This document shows positions 8,374 to 15,884 of a DNA stretch of 23,501 nucleotides, in pieces (within the stretch, counting starts at the first letter, position 1; each line of letters begins with the position of its first letter). The notes beneath the pieces are model-generated. The model was not told where the DNA came from. It did not search any database and was given only the letters and a program-made list of their open reading frames with translations. Origin of the DNA: CAZOOR01 sp964581505 (GTDB lineage Bacteria; Bacteroidota; Ignavibacteria; Kapaibacteriales; UBA2268); assembly GCA_964581505.1 (NCBI GenBank), contig CAZOOR010000044.1, positions 1 to 23,501 on the forward strand, in the 5' to 3' direction. A program made the position numbers and the translations under genes.

Positions 8374-9270
8374 TTATACCGAAATGACAAATCCGATTAT
8401 TGTTAATATTCCATGCAGTAACAACAACTTGCTTGTTGCGGCAAGTAGTATATTCAATTCCTTACCATTCATTATGAAAAGTTTGTGACAAATAAATAGT
8501 GAATATGGAAGTAACAAAAGAGGTAATAGCATAAAAACAGAATCCAGCATTATGAAGAGAATGAATGGAACTATAAATGCCGATATATTAACAAGCATAT
8601 ATAAAACTTTGGATTTACTCTCTCCCAATTTGACGGCAAGTGTGATTTTCCCGACAGGTTTATCCGTTTCAATATCCCGAATATTATTCACTGCGAGTAT
8701 ATTCATTGATAGCAAACCCGGCGCAAGGCTTGCCACAAAGACAAAGGCTGTAATGTCCAAAGTTTGTACAAAATACGTTCCGCAAACAGCGATTATACCA
8801 AAAAAAATAAGAACGAAAATATCACCCAGTCCATTATATGCAAGAGGATAGGGACCGCCTGTATAAGCATAAGCAAAAAAGAGGGATAAAATTCCAATAA
8901 TCAATATAGGAAGTCCGCCCCTACTAACAAGTATAAGACCGAGTAGGAAAGTAATAATAAGCAGTACAATTGACACGATAAGCATTTGGCGCGGGCTAAC
9001 TATTCCGGCGGCAACAATGCGTTGCGGTCCTTTTCTATCGGCAGTATCCGCACCACGAAAGTAGTCGTAAACTTCGTTGAAGAAATTAGTAGTAATTTGA
9101 ATTAAAATAGCACAGATGAGTGCAATAATGCTAATAGACCATTCAAAACCTGATGAATAGTATGCCGCCGCCGTACCGACAGCCACAGGCACAAAACCGG
9201 CGGCGAGAGTTTTCGGACGAGTAGCCGCAATCCAATATTTCAGATTAGTACTAATTTTTTTGCTTATCAA
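8374..9270 (-). CDS. menA: 1,4-dihydroxy-2-naphthoate polyprenyltransferase
   Basis: The 298-residue UbiA-superfamily protein starts with KYWIAATRPKTLAAGFVPV, typical of MenA. Two Asp-rich prenyl-diphosphate/Mg2+ sites are visible: FNEVYDYFRGADTADRKGPQ and NNIRDIETDKPVGKITLAVK. It transfers the prenyl chain to DHNA in the membrane, giving demethylmenaquinone, so the organism uses menaquinone. This suits the cytochrome b/octaheme operon nearby. The only plausible start is TTG, overlapping the preceding gene by 20 bp, so coupling is likely. No other men genes are in the window. Confidence 0.92.
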   Translation of the reverse strand: MISKKISTNLKYWIAATRPKTLAAGFVPVAVGTAAAYYSSGFEWSISIIALICAILIQITTNFFNEVYDYFRGADTADRKGPQRIVAAGIVSPRQMLIVSIVLLIITFLLGLILVSRGGLPILIIGILSLFFAYAYTGGPYPLAYNGLGDIFVLIFFGIIAVCGTYFVQTLDITAFVFVASLAPGLLSMNILAVNNIRDIETDKPVGKITLAVKLGESKSKVLYMLVNISAFIVPFILFIMLDSVFMLLPLLLLPYSLFICHKLFIMNGKELNILLAATSKLLLLHGILTIIGFVISV

Positions 9271-9814
9271 ATTCTTTTATTAATTCTTCTGCTCTTGCCA
9301 GAGCTTCGGGACGCCCGCTTTTAACATAATTTGCGGCAAACGCTTTTACTTCTTCCTGCAACTTGGTTCTCGGGAAGAGGGTAATAAGAGCAGTAATTGC
9401 TTTGCCGATAATTATATTTTTATGCTCAAAAGATTCGTATTCGTAATTCTGTGTTTCGAGCAGAGCCATTACAATACCGTCCACTAATTCCTTCTTTGCC
9501 AAAGCTATTTTAACCAAAGCCTTAATTGCATTATTAGCCGTAATCATATTGCCTGAATTAAGAAAGCCGAATAATCCGGGTAAAATCGGAGCAATACGGG
9601 ATTGAGTATCTACTCGGGCAATATTTGCAATGATTTTCAGAGCCGACCAAAGAATAACCTTCTTGTCGGTATCCAGCATTTCCACAATAATATCAAAATG
9701 CGGCATTATTCTTTCTGCTTCCTTATCGGAAATAAACACAAGCTCTTTTGCGAAAGAATATCTTTCGTCCATATTTTCGGACTGCAATTTTCCGAAATCA
9801 AGTTCTTTTTTCAT
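9251..9814 (-). CDS. HEAT/ARM-like repeat protein of unknown function
   Basis: The product is about 187 residues and all-helical in appearance, with repeating amphipathic pairs such as VILWSALKIIANIARVD and MITANNAIKALVKIALAKKE that fit HEAT/ARM repeats. It has no signal peptide and no catalytic motif, so it is probably a cytoplasmic scaffold. I take the ATG at 9814 (MKKELDFGKL) as the start, preceded by GAGAAGG; a TTG four codons earlier (9826) is possible. It overlaps menA by 20 bp and seems to lead this operon. A TATTTTTG at 9837-9844 is a weak promoter candidate. I do not recognise a specific family. Confidence 0.7.
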   Translation of the reverse strand: MKKELDFGKLQSENMDERYSFAKELVFISDKEAERIMPHFDIIVEMLDTDKKVILWSALKIIANIARVDTQSRIAPILPGLFGFLNSGNMITANNAIKALVKIALAKKELVDGIVMALLETQNYEYESFEHKNIIIGKAITALITLFPRTKLQEEVKAFAANYVKSGRPEALARAEELIKEFDKQKN

Positions 9815-9943
9815 AATCCTTCTCAAATTTGTTTTACAAAAATATATAATTTTTAATTTATAATTTCATATATCATTAATTGTTATTATTTTGCCGTTAA
9901 TGGAAGTACAAAAACAATCAGTTTATTAATATTTGGAGAAATT

Positions 9944-10612
9944 ATGGATATTTATGTAGATACCGCAAACATCGAACATATCAGACACAGTGCCGAACTC
10001 GGCTTTATTGCGGGCGTAACAACCAACCCTTCGCTTCTTGCAAAGGAAGACCCGAATGTAGATGTCAAAGAACGTATTCTTGAGATACATAAGCTAATTG
10101 GCGGACACCTATCAGTCGAAGTAAATTCAACCGATACGGCGGGTATGTTGAAAGAAGCAGAGGATATTCTCTCTTGGTTCCCCGATGCAACAATCAAAAT
10201 TCCTATGATTCCCGCAGGTCTTGCCGCCACAAAGGAATTAGCACGTCAGGAAATACCGACCAATGTAACGCTTGTATTCTCTGCATTGCAGGCAATAGCG
10301 GCGGCAAATGCAGGAGCTACTTATGTCTCGATATTTATGGGGCGTTTGGACGATATTGGTTCGTCAAGTGCCGATGTGTTATATGATATTGGTGAAATTT
10401 GGGAGATGCAGGAATATGAGTCGCTGATTATTGCCGCTTCAATACGCCATCCGATGCACTTGCTCGAAGCCGCAAAAGCCGGTGCCGATATTGCCACAGT
10501 ACCATATAAAGTCATTATGCAATCATTACAGCACCCATTGACAGATAAAGGTCTGGCGGCATTTCTTGCAGATTATGAAAAAATGCAAGCGGAAAAAGCC
10601 AAACTCGGGTAA
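9944..10612 (+). CDS. Transaldolase, TalC/FSA subfamily
   Basis: The 222-residue TIM-barrel aldolase matches the usual short transaldolase/fructose-6-phosphate aldolase length. Visible active-site elements are Asp6, TTNPSL (26-31), the Schiff-base Lys85 in ATIKIPM, TNVTLVFS (106-113), GRLDD (133-137) and Ser166 in AASIRHP. Residue 59 is Glu, whereas the E. coli fructose-6-phosphate aldolases have Gln at the equivalent site. This points to transaldolase activity (pentose phosphate pathway: sedoheptulose-7-phosphate + glyceraldehyde-3-phosphate). It is cytoplasmic. The ATG is preceded by GGAGAAA. The gene is monocistronic, with its own terminator, and diverges from the HEAT-menA operon. Confidence 0.92.
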   Translation: MDIYVDTANIEHIRHSAELGFIAGVTTNPSLLAKEDPNVDVKERILEIHKLIGGHLSVEVNSTDTAGMLKEAEDILSWFPDATIKIPMIPAGLAATKELARQEIPTNVTLVFSALQAIAAANAGATYVSIFMGRLDDIGSSSADVLYDIGEIWEMQEYESLIIAASIRHPMHLLEAAKAGADIATVPYKVIMQSLQHPLTDKGLAAFLADYEKMQAEKAKLG

Positions 10613-10630
10613 TAATTATTCTATTTTATT

Positions 10631-10659
10631 AAAACCGCCTTTTCGGGCGGTTTTTTTTT
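10631..10659 (+). terminator. Rho-independent terminator after the transaldolase gene
   Basis: AAAACCGCC (10631-10639) pairs with GGCGGTTTT (10646-10654) across a six-base loop, and a run of T continues to 10659. It lies 19 bp after the stop codon. It may also slow readthrough from the opposing Mor-like gene. Confidence 0.92.
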
Positions 10660-10669
10660 GCCAAACAAA

Positions 10670-10945
10670 TCAATGATTCCGTTTGGCAAATTTTTTAAGG
10701 AACATCTCCGTTACACCGAGTTCACGGGCAATTAACTTCACTGGCTTGCTCCTATTCTTATCCAGATACTTTTCTATAAAGTTATCCAAACGTGTCAATT
10801 TGGGAATATAGAAACTGCTACCTTGCAATTCTTTAATTAGTTTAATTACATTCTCAACACCTATAACAGCCGCCATTAATTGCAGGTCGGGCGTCAAATC
10901 GCATTCTTCGATTAATTTGTAGATGTCCTCTTTTGCTTTTGTCAT
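10670..10945 (-). CDS. Mor-like helix-turn-helix DNA-binding protein
   Basis: The 91-residue protein resembles the phage Mu Mor activator family. A helical dimerisation segment (AAVIGVENVIKLIKELQG, about 25-42) is followed by FYIPKL, a basic linker, and a C-terminal HTH (VKLIARELGVTEMFLKKFAK, about 69-88). Such proteins activate phage middle promoters but are also found in chromosomal accessory regions. The ATG has a good ribosome site (GGAGAGG). It is transcribed away from the XRE/S24 pair and shares the region 10946-11113 with it. Its target is unknown; it may be a leftover of a mobile element. Confidence 0.65.
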   Translation of the reverse strand: MTKAKEDIYKLIEECDLTPDLQLMAAVIGVENVIKLIKELQGSSFYIPKLTRLDNFIEKYLDKNRSKPVKLIARELGVTEMFLKKFAKRNH

Positions 10946-10991
10946 TGTTTTTACCTCTCCAATCCTCTACTATAATTTGTCATTTATTTAT

Positions 10992-11022
10992 TTGTTTTCT
11001 CTAAATTTTATTATTATATTTG
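10992..11022 (+). promoter_or_regulatory. Bacteroidota-type promoter for the XRE/S24 genes
   Basis: TTG at 10992-10994, then 20 bp, then TATATTTG at 11015-11022. This matches the TTG-N19-21-TAnnTTTG consensus of the Bacteroidota housekeeping sigma factor. Transcription should start near 11029, right at the first operator-like palindrome. Confidence 0.65.
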
Positions 11023-11031
11023 TATTAAGCA

Positions 11032-11086
11032 ATAATTACGTAATTATCACGCTTATACTACTGCAATATTACGCAATTATTACGTA
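11032..11086. promoter_or_regulatory. Cluster of helically phased operator-like repeats
   Basis: A perfect 16-bp palindrome ATAATTACGTAATTAT lies at 11032-11047. Its core ATTACGTA (11035) recurs as ATTACGCA (11068) and ATTACGTA (11079). Offsets are 33 and 11 bp, whole helical turns, so the sites face the same side of the helix. They follow the predicted XRE promoter and lie between divergent genes. They are the natural binding site for the XRE protein as an autorepressor (inference). Confidence 0.6.
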
Positions 11087-11113
11087 TTTTCAAAAAGAAA
11101 TTTGAGGAAATCT

Positions 11114-11521
11114 ATGGAAGAGCTAAATAAAGATATTGGCAGGCGACTACGGGAAATCAGATTTATTGCCAATGAAGGCTCTAAACTATCAGCCCGACAG
11201 TTTGCATTTTTACTTGGCGAAACTTCTGATAAAATTTTGAATTATGAAAACGGACGCGCTTCTGTCTCCGTTTCTCTTCTCATTAATCTATATCGCAGAG
11301 GTTTTAATCCTATTTATATATTAACGGGCGAAGGCAATATCTTTGCTGATAATGAAGAAGGTGTGGCTTTACAATTAACATTGCAGGATAAAAGTTCGGA
11401 TAAAATAAATACTATTACGGAAAAGAACGATTCACTGGAAGACCTATTACGCAAAGCACAGGAATATAACGTTGCGGCTGGGAATATCCTGAAAACAATT
11501 GAAAAGAAAAGAGAGCTTTAA
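11114..11521 (+). CDS. XRE-family (Cro/CI) transcriptional regulator
   Basis: The product is about 135 residues, starting MEELNKDIGRRLREIR, with an HTH_3 domain at about 6-66 (SARQFAFLLGETSDKILNYE, then GRASVSVSLLINLYRRGF). The tail (85-135) is charged and helical with coiled-coil character. I chose the ATG at 11114 because GAGGAAA lies 7 bp before it; a TTG four codons earlier is possible. It ends with TAA directly abutting the TTG start of the S24 peptidase gene. In one-piece phage repressors such as lambda CI, these two domains are a single chain. Here the HTH half appears to be a separate protein, probably repressing its own promoter through the repeats at 11032-11086. Confidence 0.8.
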   Translation: MEELNKDIGRRLREIRFIANEGSKLSARQFAFLLGETSDKILNYENGRASVSVSLLINLYRRGFNPIYILTGEGNIFADNEEGVALQLTLQDKSSDKINTITEKNDSLEDLLRKAQEYNVAAGNILKTIEKKREL

Positions 11522-12160
11522 TTGACACGTAAGAAATATATTAATTATGTCAGAGGGCTAAGCGACTACGAATTATATTCGCTTGCCAAGCATAATATAA
11601 TAGGAGCAAGGGCAGGACTTAGCTTGTTTGATTGGCAGGAAGAAATAATTTTCAATGAATGCGAAAGTCGTAATCACGATATTCATGCTTCTGCCCAAAG
11701 CGATGCCGAAATGCTAATTGCTTCACGCTCTGCAATGACTACGGGAGTCAATGTCTCGGATATTTATCGCCCTTCGCTAATGAGTCGTGCAGAGATTGCC
11801 GCCTTGTTAGGTGGTACAAATGTTAATAATCTTACAAACAACCAAGATGCGGATGTCTTGAATAGCGTTCTTTCCGGCAAATCGAAGAATTATTTACTGT
11901 GTAAGGTAAGTGGAGATTCTATGCTCGGTGAAGGCATTTATGAAAACGATATGTTAATTGTCGAACGCAACACAAGGGCTAATAACAAAATTATCGTTGC
12001 TTCCGTTAATAATGAACTTTTTGTAAAACGCTATATCAAGGACAGTACAGGCGAATGGCTACACTCTGCCAATGATGAGTATGCTCCGTTCAAGATTAGA
12101 AAAGATGTGGACTTCAGAATCATCGGTCTTGTCAAATATATTATGCACAGTCCTGAATAA
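11522..12160 (+). CDS. S24-family (LexA/UmuD/CI-type) peptidase without HTH domain
   Basis: The 212-residue protein has a C-terminal S24 domain. The nucleophile is Ser133 in VSGDSMLGEGIYENDMLIVE and the general base is Lys169 in NNELFVKRY, as in LexA, UmuD and CI. The N-terminal ~90 residues contain no recognisable HTH; they could include a self-cleavage linker (GG at 97-98 is one candidate). The start is TTG immediately after the XRE stop, with no ATG nearby in frame. It may regulate the XRE protein in response to RecA/DNA damage, or be a stand-alone UmuD-like protein. The downstream MTase gene is convergent, 17 bp away. Confidence 0.8.
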   Translation: MTRKKYINYVRGLSDYELYSLAKHNIIGARAGLSLFDWQEEIIFNECESRNHDIHASAQSDAEMLIASRSAMTTGVNVSDIYRPSLMSRAEIAALLGGTNVNNLTNNQDADVLNSVLSGKSKNYLLCKVSGDSMLGEGIYENDMLIVERNTRANNKIIVASVNNELFVKRYIKDSTGEWLHSANDEYAPFKIRKDVDFRIIGLVKYIMHSPE

Positions 12161-12177
12161 AGAACAGTCAGTATATA

Positions 12178-13014
12178 TTAGCTGTCAAAAAGTGTCTCAA
12201 AAGAAGAAGTTTGAGAATACGTCTTTTTTCTAATAAATTCCTGCCTATAATTGTCTTTGATTATCCCGTTATTATTAAGTCTGTCCAAAATCATTTCGTA
12301 ATATTCTTTATGAATTTCACAAGAAATATAATTTCGTTTCAAATTCTTAGTTAGAACAACTTCCGAGCCACTCCCACCGAACAGCACAAATACACTATCG
12401 CCTTCCTGAGTACAGGATTTAATTAGCATTTCGACTAATGGCAGTGGTATCTGGCAGGCATGAATTGTTTTATCTTTCGATACGTTTTTCACTAAATCAA
12501 AATAGAACCAAGAATACGGCATTCTTCCTTTTTCGCCATTTTCCATACGTTTAATAATTCGTTTATCTGTCGGATTTAAATATGGAACCGCAACGTTATT
12601 CTTGAAAAAACTATTATCTTTCGATTTTGTTGCATGCAGGATAGAACGATGAGCAGTAGTAAATTTTTTCGGGCTATGTCCGATATTTGTATTATAAACC
12701 CAAACATATTCATTAACTCTAAATGCGGCATCATCAAGATATTTCACCCTCATATAGGCATTCTGTTTTGGATAGTTAAGCATAAACAAATTGCCGGTCG
12801 GTTTAAGAACTCGTAAAGATTCCTTTGTCAGTTCAATATACCAATCTATATATTCATTCCATTTTTTTGTAAACTTCTTGCCAGAATAATTTATACCAAC
12901 ATTATAGTCGGGATCACCGTAAACCATATCCAAAGAATTATCCGGTATTGCCTTCAATAATTCAAGAACATCTTTGTTAAAAACCTTATTTAAATATTGC
13001 GATGTCTTCATCAT
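12178..13014 (-). CDS. Type II DNA methyltransferase (N6-adenine or N4-cytosine)
   Basis: The 278-residue MTase has motif order IV then I, as in the beta class (N6_N4_Mtase fold). The catalytic motif is DPDY at 34-37 in MVYGDPDYNVG, a variant of the usual DPPY. The AdoMet-binding motif I is FGGSGSE at 212-218, variant from DPFxGSGT. LRVLKPTGNLFML (68-80) is also typical. It overlaps the preceding gene by four bases (ATGA), forming a tight two-gene unit. Most likely it protects host DNA at the site cut by the upstream gene product. The target base and sequence cannot be read by eye. Confidence 0.85.
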   Translation of the reverse strand: MMKTSQYLNKVFNKDVLELLKAIPDNSLDMVYGDPDYNVGINYSGKKFTKKWNEYIDWYIELTKESLRVLKPTGNLFMLNYPKQNAYMRVKYLDDAAFRVNEYVWVYNTNIGHSPKKFTTAHRSILHATKSKDNSFFKNNVAVPYLNPTDKRIIKRMENGEKGRMPYSWFYFDLVKNVSKDKTIHACQIPLPLVEMLIKSCTQEGDSVFVLFGGSGSEVVLTKNLKRNYISCEIHKEYYEMILDRLNNNGIIKDNYRQEFIRKKTYSQTSSFETLFDS

Positions 13015-13847
13015 TTATTATTAAATTGTATAAAACCGTTAAAAAAATCTCTAAACTCATTTTTTGTTAAGACGCAAATCCCTCTGGTTCTTGTAAATCT
13101 CTGCATAGCATTTAATATCAAATCAATTTCAATTTTATCTTTTGTTTTTACATTTTCGCTCAAATTTACAATAAATTTACTCACAATAACCGGAACGCCA
13201 ATAATCGTTAATAATGTATTAACCCTTCTGGTTCGTTTTGTCTTGACAAATTCAGGTTCACCATTTGGGTTTACATTATATTTTACATCTTCATTCCAAC
13301 CAAGTAAATCAACAAAATACAAAAAATCAAGTAAATCAATTGTATCATTTTTAAAAATTCCATTAAATCCTTCTTTTAATGTAAAATTTAATTTCGTTAT
13401 ATATTCTAATTGTTCTTGATTTGGAATATATCGATATTTTTCATCAACTTCATTATGATCGAAATAGTAGCAAATCCGATATATCAGAACTAATATCTTT
13501 TTGAATGTAAGAGGATTAATAATTGATATTTCTAATAAATATTTCCAAATACTATGAAAATCATAACCCGCAAAAATATTAGTATCATTAGTACCAACAA
13601 ATGGAAGCATATCATTAATATTCGGTTTTTTTCTTGCATTTTCTTTTCCGGGCTTTAAAAATGCTACTTCTTTTTCATCGCTTAATCTGAATATCACAGT
13701 CTTAATCGGGTTATCTTGTTCACCTTTTGGAAATGATAATGCTTCACTTATTAAGTCTAATCTCTTTTCATTAATTATTTTAAATGCATTGCTTCTTCCG
13801 TCAATAAAATGAGTTTCAAAGAGAGCGCCAAATTCGTTCATAATCAT
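13011..13847 (-). CDS. Probable type II restriction endonuclease
   Basis: I do not recognise this 278-residue protein directly. It has no signal peptide or membrane segment, and it is AT-rich and Lys/Asn-rich. It overlaps the methyltransferase gene by 4 bp (ATGA), the classic arrangement of a restriction-modification pair, and its size suits a type II enzyme. Candidate PD-(D/E)xK-like residues lie in the N-terminal third (SDEKEVAFLKPGKE, about 56-69, with acidic residues before it), but I cannot assign an active site with confidence. Alternative starts at 13847 and 13841 are both ATG. It could instead be a specificity or accessory protein. Confidence 0.5.
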   Translation of the reverse strand: MIMNEFGALFETHFIDGRSNAFKIINEKRLDLISEALSFPKGEQDNPIKTVIFRLSDEKEVAFLKPGKENARKKPNINDMLPFVGTNDTNIFAGYDFHSIWKYLLEISIINPLTFKKILVLIYRICYYFDHNEVDEKYRYIPNQEQLEYITKLNFTLKEGFNGIFKNDTIDLLDFLYFVDLLGWNEDVKYNVNPNGEPEFVKTKRTRRVNTLLTIIGVPVIVSKFIVNLSENVKTKDKIEIDLILNAMQRFTRTRGICVLTKNEFRDFFNGFIQFNNK

Positions 13848-13922
13848 ACTTTTTAATGTTCCAATAATTATTTAATAGTAATTTAGTTAAAAATAATCTT
13901 TTATGCTAATTGTTGAAAATAC

Positions 13923-15884
13923 TTATATCTTTTCAATCATAATACGAATAATGAAAGGCGCAAAGGAGCGGCGGAATGGCAATTCATCTTTGTAAGGTAC
14001 TTGTTCAATATTAATATGCAAATACGGCAGGTTCATTTTTTCTTTTAGCAATTCTGTGTATGCCATTGCACGCTTTTGTCCCGAAGCACTGAAAAATTGT
14101 ACTGTTAGGGACTTTGAGAATTCCGCACTTTCCGAAATTTTTCTTGTTATATCGCTTATGTAATTAGCTACTTCGCTCGGTTGCTCTTCGGGAATAAATA
14201 GATATATTTGTTCATATTTAATTCCATCTATTGTTCTGACTCTCCTTTTCTTTGTCTCGGAATGCGTCAGGTCAAAATGTAGTTCCTTTGTGATTGTATC
14301 ACTAAAACGATTAAGTGCGGCAACCCTGATAGTCAATGAATCTGCATCTCGCAACATATCTGCATAGTCGGTTAGCGATATTGAAAACTGGTCGCCGGCT
14401 TTTTCCGAAGTCCTTAGATAGTTGGTTTTCACTTTATTTGTATAGAGTGTAGTTGTCCAAGCCGCAAGGTTTTCAGCCGGTTTGATTTTAACAAAAATAT
14501 CGCTGAATGGCGGGTCAATATCAATTTTTCTGTCACCGATTTCAGCATATTTGAGTAGAGCCGGTTTATCGGAATCGAAATAAATCATAGGATAGGCTGA
14601 AAGTTCTGCACCGGATAATTTTTTCAAATGCTTGACTAATGATATATTGTTTCGGGGAACATTCCACTTGTTAACGAAAAAGTCAATCGCACGGTTTGCG
14701 ATATTTTCCGCATTAGGCAATTTAATATTTTTATCATCTGTTTCAAGAATATTATAATGAATAACTAATTTACTGCCTGGATTTTCATATAGTCTTTGCC
14801 CTATGATGTTGGCAGTGTTAATGTATAGTGCGTTTATACTAAACGGCTGTTCCATTGGTTGGCGGCGTGTGAAAATCGTATCAAGTACGGATTGAGACGC
14901 ATTGCTCATAACGGCAGTAACAAGAGGCATATACTCATAATTAAATTCATCGGAACTGCGCAGTGTCATAATCTGCGTAGCAATGCTGATTTCGAGCATA
15001 CGTTCAGGGGCAATTTTGTATTCCGTCAAATAGGAACTCGTTAAATATAAATCCAAACCGCCTTTGCTACCCGGACGGTTCGATGTAAAGACAGCACGAT
15101 TATTAGGTAGTGCAGTAAAGTCCGATTCATCATAAGCGGTATTCAGTTCCGTTAGCGGATTTGGTCGTGTCCAAGAACCGTTACGGCGGCGTGTTGAATA
15201 GAATAAATCAAATCCACCGGGACCACCCTGTCCGTCAGACGCAAGAAACAAGGTATCGTTCGAGGAGAACTGCGGCGTAATCTCATTGCCTTCGGTATTG
15301 AGTGCCGTCATAGGCTCCATATCGCCCCAAATGCCATTCTCATTTTTGTACGAAATAAATAAATCGGTTTTATGTTGTTTGGAATTAATATCCGATGACA
15401 CAACAAGCATATTCCCGTCCGGTGATATTGTCGGGTGCAGAGTATTAAAATCAGATATAAAATTGTTAAGCGGAAGAGGAGCCGACCAACCGTTTCGTGT
15501 TAGGATTGTCTCGAAAATATTGAAAAAAGGACGAGTGATATTCATTCTAAAAGTTGAAATATACGCCCTGTCATCAGCAAAGAATGTGATGAATGAAACA
15601 TTATTAGCTGTTTCGTTAAGTTCGCATTTTAAAATTTCAACATTATCAAATTGCGTAGAATCAATGAAATTGCATTTATAAAATTTAGAAATACCCTCGC
15701 GGTTACTATTGAAATATAGCATATTTTCAAATCTATTCCAAGCCGGAGCGAAATCATCGTCAGTAGAATTAAGAACGGTAATATTAACCGGATTTCTCCA
15801 TTTTAAATAGTACTGTGTGCTTTCGGCAAAGCCTGAAAGCATAATAATAAATATTAAGAATATGTAAATATTTCTAATCTTCAT
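13923..15884 (-). CDS. PD40 (WD40-like) beta-propeller envelope protein with OmpA-like regions
   Basis: From the ATG at 15884 the product is 653 residues. A signal peptide covers about 1-21. PD40/TolB-like propeller repeats follow: PAWNRFENMLYFNSNREG (48-64), HPTISPDGNMLVVSSD (150-165), TPQFSSNDTLFLASDGQGG (203-221) and TALPNNRAVFTSNRPGSKGG (257-276). The second half has OmpA-like segments (KLVIHYNILETDDKN with NIANRAIDFFVNKW; near the C-terminus SLTVQFFSASGQKRAM) but not a canonical peptidoglycan-binding motif. Such PD40-OmpA proteins link outer membrane and cell wall. A TTG three codons upstream is an alternative start. It overlaps ktrA by 11 bp, so K+ uptake and this protein are co-expressed. 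Confidence 0.75.
   Translation of the reverse strand: MKIRNIYIFLIFIIMLSGFAESTQYYLKWRNPVNITVLNSTDDDFAPAWNRFENMLYFNSNREGISKFYKCNFIDSTQFDNVEILKCELNETANNVSFITFFADDRAYISTFRMNITRPFFNIFETILTRNGWSAPLPLNNFISDFNTLHPTISPDGNMLVVSSDINSKQHKTDLFISYKNENGIWGDMEPMTALNTEGNEITPQFSSNDTLFLASDGQGGPGGFDLFYSTRRRNGSWTRPNPLTELNTAYDESDFTALPNNRAVFTSNRPGSKGGLDLYLTSSYLTEYKIAPERMLEISIATQIMTLRSSDEFNYEYMPLVTAVMSNASQSVLDTIFTRRQPMEQPFSINALYINTANIIGQRLYENPGSKLVIHYNILETDDKNIKLPNAENIANRAIDFFVNKWNVPRNNISLVKHLKKLSGAELSAYPMIYFDSDKPALLKYAEIGDRKIDIDPPFSDIFVKIKPAENLAAWTTTLYTNKVKTNYLRTSEKAGDQFSISLTDYADMLRDADSLTIRVAALNRFSDTITKELHFDLTHSETKKRRVRTIDGIKYEQIYLFIPEEQPSEVANYISDITRKISESAEFSKSLTVQFFSASGQKRAMAYTELLKEKMNLPYLHINIEQVPYKDELPFRRSFAPFIIRIMIEKI

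Noticed and set aside
7800..8387. A 195-codon open frame on the plus strand opposite the MFS gene
   Set aside because: It is antisense to a clear MFS protein, and its Ser/Ala/Pro/Ile-rich composition shows no domain. It is a shadow frame.
11032..11086. Phased ATTACG repeats as a plasmid/phage origin iteron or CRISPR-like array
   Set aside because: There are only three short copies with unequal spacing and no replication or Cas gene nearby. Their location after a promoter fits operators better.
12161..12177. A terminator between the convergent S24 and methyltransferase genes
   Set aside because: The 17-bp gap contains no stem followed by a T-run on either strand.
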